The translations under genes were made by a program, and so were the position numbers. The notes beneath the pieces are model-generated. The model saw nothing but the letters and a program-made list of their open reading frames with translations. It made no database searches and was not told the DNA's origin. Below are positions 62,896 to 64,000 of a stretch of DNA of 64,000 nucleotides, in pieces (the stretch's first letter is position 1; each line of letters begins with the position of its first letter). The stretch spans positions 65,762 through 129,761 of the forward strand of contig CAZRIV010000015.1 of NCBI GenBank assembly GCA_964600235.1, given 5' to 3'. Source of the stretch: MWEI01 sp964600235 (GTDB taxonomy: Bacteria; Desulfobacterota; Desulfomonilia; UBA1062).

Positions 62896-63127
62896 ATTTT
62901 GCTTGAATTTAAAATTCATGGGGGTATGATTATGACGGATCGACACAGAGCTTGCGACTCCATGCCGATCCTGACCACACACATGAAGGGACATGTGAAT
63001 GGCTGATATAGATTTAACACATCTTTTTATTTTCATTCAATCTATACCTTCCTTCCCGCCCATTCTGTGCCTCTTCTGTGTGCCTGTGTGCAATAAACCG
63101 CATTCGTGCGGAAAGAGGAGGCAAGAC

Positions 63128-63376
63128 ATGATTAAAAAGATTTACGATGAGCTTGGCGGAATCAATGTAAACCTGATCGAGCGGGCGGAATTTGTCATGA
63201 TGGTAAGAAAGGCTATGGTTGACCGGTTGCCCGATGAGCATGAATGGAATGGCATCATGGGCGCGCTCAATTCTCTTGCAGATTCATTGAGCTGGACCGC
63301 TCAAGAAATCGAGATGATCCAGAAGGACGTATTTGAGATTGAATTGAAGCAGGATCAGGGAGGTGCACCATGTTGA
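63128..63376 (+). CDS. Small hypothetical protein, late region
   Basis: An 82-residue protein. The ATG at 63128 has GAGGAGG upstream, so the longer hydrophobic frame before it is unlikely. It is helical (NLIERAEFVMMVRKAMVDRL, QEIEMIQKDVFEIELK). It overlaps the next small gene by 7 bp. Not recognised. Confidence 0.65.
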   Translation: MIKKIYDELGGINVNLIERAEFVMMVRKAMVDRLPDEHEWNGIMGALNSLADSLSWTAQEIEMIQKDVFEIELKQDQGGAPC

Positions 63377-63579
63377 AGCTCAGTTCAGCAGACCGGATCA
63401 AGGCGATTAAGGTGATAAGCAAAGGGCTTACAGAAATGGGCATCCCCTGTGATCCGTTCCTTGCCAATAGACTCGTTAAGAACCTGTGGTCAGCATACGA
63501 GCGGGCAGCGGAGGAAAATCCGAACATCACAGAGGCCATATTGCGCGGAGAGTTTGAATTGAAAGGCGGCGCAGTATGA
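63370..63579 (+). CDS. Small hypothetical protein, late region
   Basis: A 69-residue protein with ISKGLTEMGIPCDPFLANRL, a helical core and an acidic end. GGGAGG lies 8 bases before the ATG, and it is overlapped by ATGA with the next gene. Not recognised. Confidence 0.6.
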   Translation: MLKLSSADRIKAIKVISKGLTEMGIPCDPFLANRLVKNLWSAYERAAEENPNITEAILRGEFELKGGAV

Positions 63580-63785
63580 CAGAGCGCAAGGTGATCCCCT
63601 TCGAAAAACCGGCCCCGAGGTATGAGATGCCCACAAAGGCAAGCCTTGAAGACAGCATCAAGAAAGCTGTGGCAGTGCTCCAATCACAGTGTATTCATTC
63701 CAAGGCATTGAGGATGAACATCGAGTCACACTACATAGCCATAACAGAGGCACGATTGCGGAGGGAGCTTGAGGCACAGGAATGA
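63576..63785 (+). CDS. Small hypothetical protein, last gene of the element
   Basis: A 69-residue protein, starting IPFEKPAPRYEMPTKASLED, then helical with a Cys and many charged residues. Coupled to the previous gene by ATGA. It is followed by a strong terminator. Not recognised; three coupled small genes in a row may form one functional unit. Confidence 0.6.
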   Translation: MTERKVIPFEKPAPRYEMPTKASLEDSIKKAVAVLQSQCIHSKALRMNIESHYIAITEARLRRELEAQE

Positions 63786-63808
63786 ACCTATGTGGATGAT
63801 CTCAAGAG

Positions 63809-63834
63809 GCCCGGGCATTGACCCGGGCTTTTTT
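63809..63834 (+). terminator. Intrinsic terminator at the end of the element
   Basis: GCCCGGG and CCCGGGC form a perfect 7-bp GC stem with a 6-nt loop, followed by six T residues. It lies 24 bp after the last stop codon and insulates the host tRNA gene from the element. Confidence 0.9.
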
Positions 63835-63875
63835 ATGACTAGAAAATGGCGATTTAAGCCCAATAGCAGCGATTT

Positions 63876-63898
63876 GTGTAACGTTTTGTGTAACGTTT
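63876..63898. repeat. Integrase arm-type repeats, right
   Basis: Two tandem GTGTAACGTTT copies lie 43 bp from the right attachment repeat and match the pair upstream of the integrase gene. The two pairs have the same orientation at both ends of the element. Confidence 0.6.
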
Positions 63899-63940
63899 GA
63901 TTTTTTGACTTTCAGCGGGGTTTGTAAGTATTTGAAATTA

Positions 63941-64000
63941 TGGTCGGGACGAGAGGATTTGAACCTCCGACCCCCTGAACCCCATTCAGGTGCGCTACCA
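63941..64000 (-). tRNA. tRNA-Pro (anticodon GGG), 5' end outside the window; attR
   Basis: Read on the minus strand, the visible 60 nt give the end of the D arm, anticodon arm CCTGA-ATGGGGT-TCAGG with GGG as anticodon, T-arm GGAGG-TTCAAAT-CCTCT, the acceptor strand and an encoded CCA. The 3' 45 bp (63941-63985) are duplicated at 54826-54870, marking the insertion site of the element. The intact tRNA is kept at this end. Confidence 0.93.

Noticed and set aside
1..64000. CRISPR arrays and insertion sequences
   Set aside because: No regularly spaced repeats of CRISPR type and no transposase gene were found; the short tandem repeats near 55.0, 59.3 and 63.9 kb are better explained as integrase and replication sites.

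Overview
The window looks like a chromosomal segment from an anaerobic, flagellated deltaproteobacterium-type organism (Desulfobacterota, possibly a syntroph). This is an inference from gene families: a TrpB2-type tryptophan synthase, a selenocysteine tRNA, a beta-keto acid cleavage enzyme, PAS- and HDOD-containing kinases, and short flagellin with FlaG and FliD. No rRNA or taxonomic marker in the window fixes it more precisely.

Region 1 (1-20.3 kb) is mostly housekeeping. A TPR membrane protein and a trpB2 plus small Cys-protein pair lie next to a minus-strand run of seven overlapping genes, surE-rnc-radical SAM-HDOD kinase-REC/PAS kinase-era-der, in which nearly every stop codon overlaps the next start. 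Upstream of surE are a strong 31-bp hairpin, a small YjfB-like motility protein, a TonB-C protein and selC (tRNA-Sec). Then come a DUF374 acyltransferase, a BKACE enzyme with its TetR regulator, a DUF1285 protein and a secreted Cache-domain protein.

Region 2 (20.3-25.1 kb, minus strand) is a flagellar filament block: fliD, flaG, fliC and a glycosyltransferase-TPR protein. A good sigma-28 type promoter upstream of fliC overlaps the stop codon of the glycosyltransferase gene.

Region 3 (25.6-51.4 kb, plus strand) is a tightly packed, translationally coupled run of 23 sugar and glycosylation genes. It starts with CDP-3,6-dideoxyhexose genes (rfbH, rfbG, rfbF), then a NeuB-SAF-cupin synthase, a HAD protein, an acetolactate-synthase-like TPP enzyme, methyltransferases, acyltransferases, two tandem sugar ketoisomerases with an aminotransferase, a Nudix protein, two radical SAM proteins, a second aminotransferase and several GT2 enzymes, the last fused to a methyltransferase-like domain and TPRs. 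No Wzx/Wzy/ABC exporter is present, and the block adjoins the flagellin genes, so a flagellin (protein) glycosylation island is the most economical reading.

Region 4 (51.4-54.7 kb) holds a Sel1 protein, a DUF4139 (MuiA-like) protein, a DUF488 protein and an AtpZ/AtpI-like membrane protein.

Region 5 (54.8-64.0 kb) is a 9.1-kb integrated element bounded by a 45-bp direct repeat of the 3' end of tRNA-Pro(GGG). It has a tyrosine integrase, an AlpA-type regulator, primase-like and RepA-type helicase genes, an iteron cluster that looks like an origin, a P27-type small terminase and an HK97-fold major capsid protein, but no large terminase, portal, protease or tail genes. It reads as a compact, capsid-encoding phage satellite and is the most unusual system in the window.
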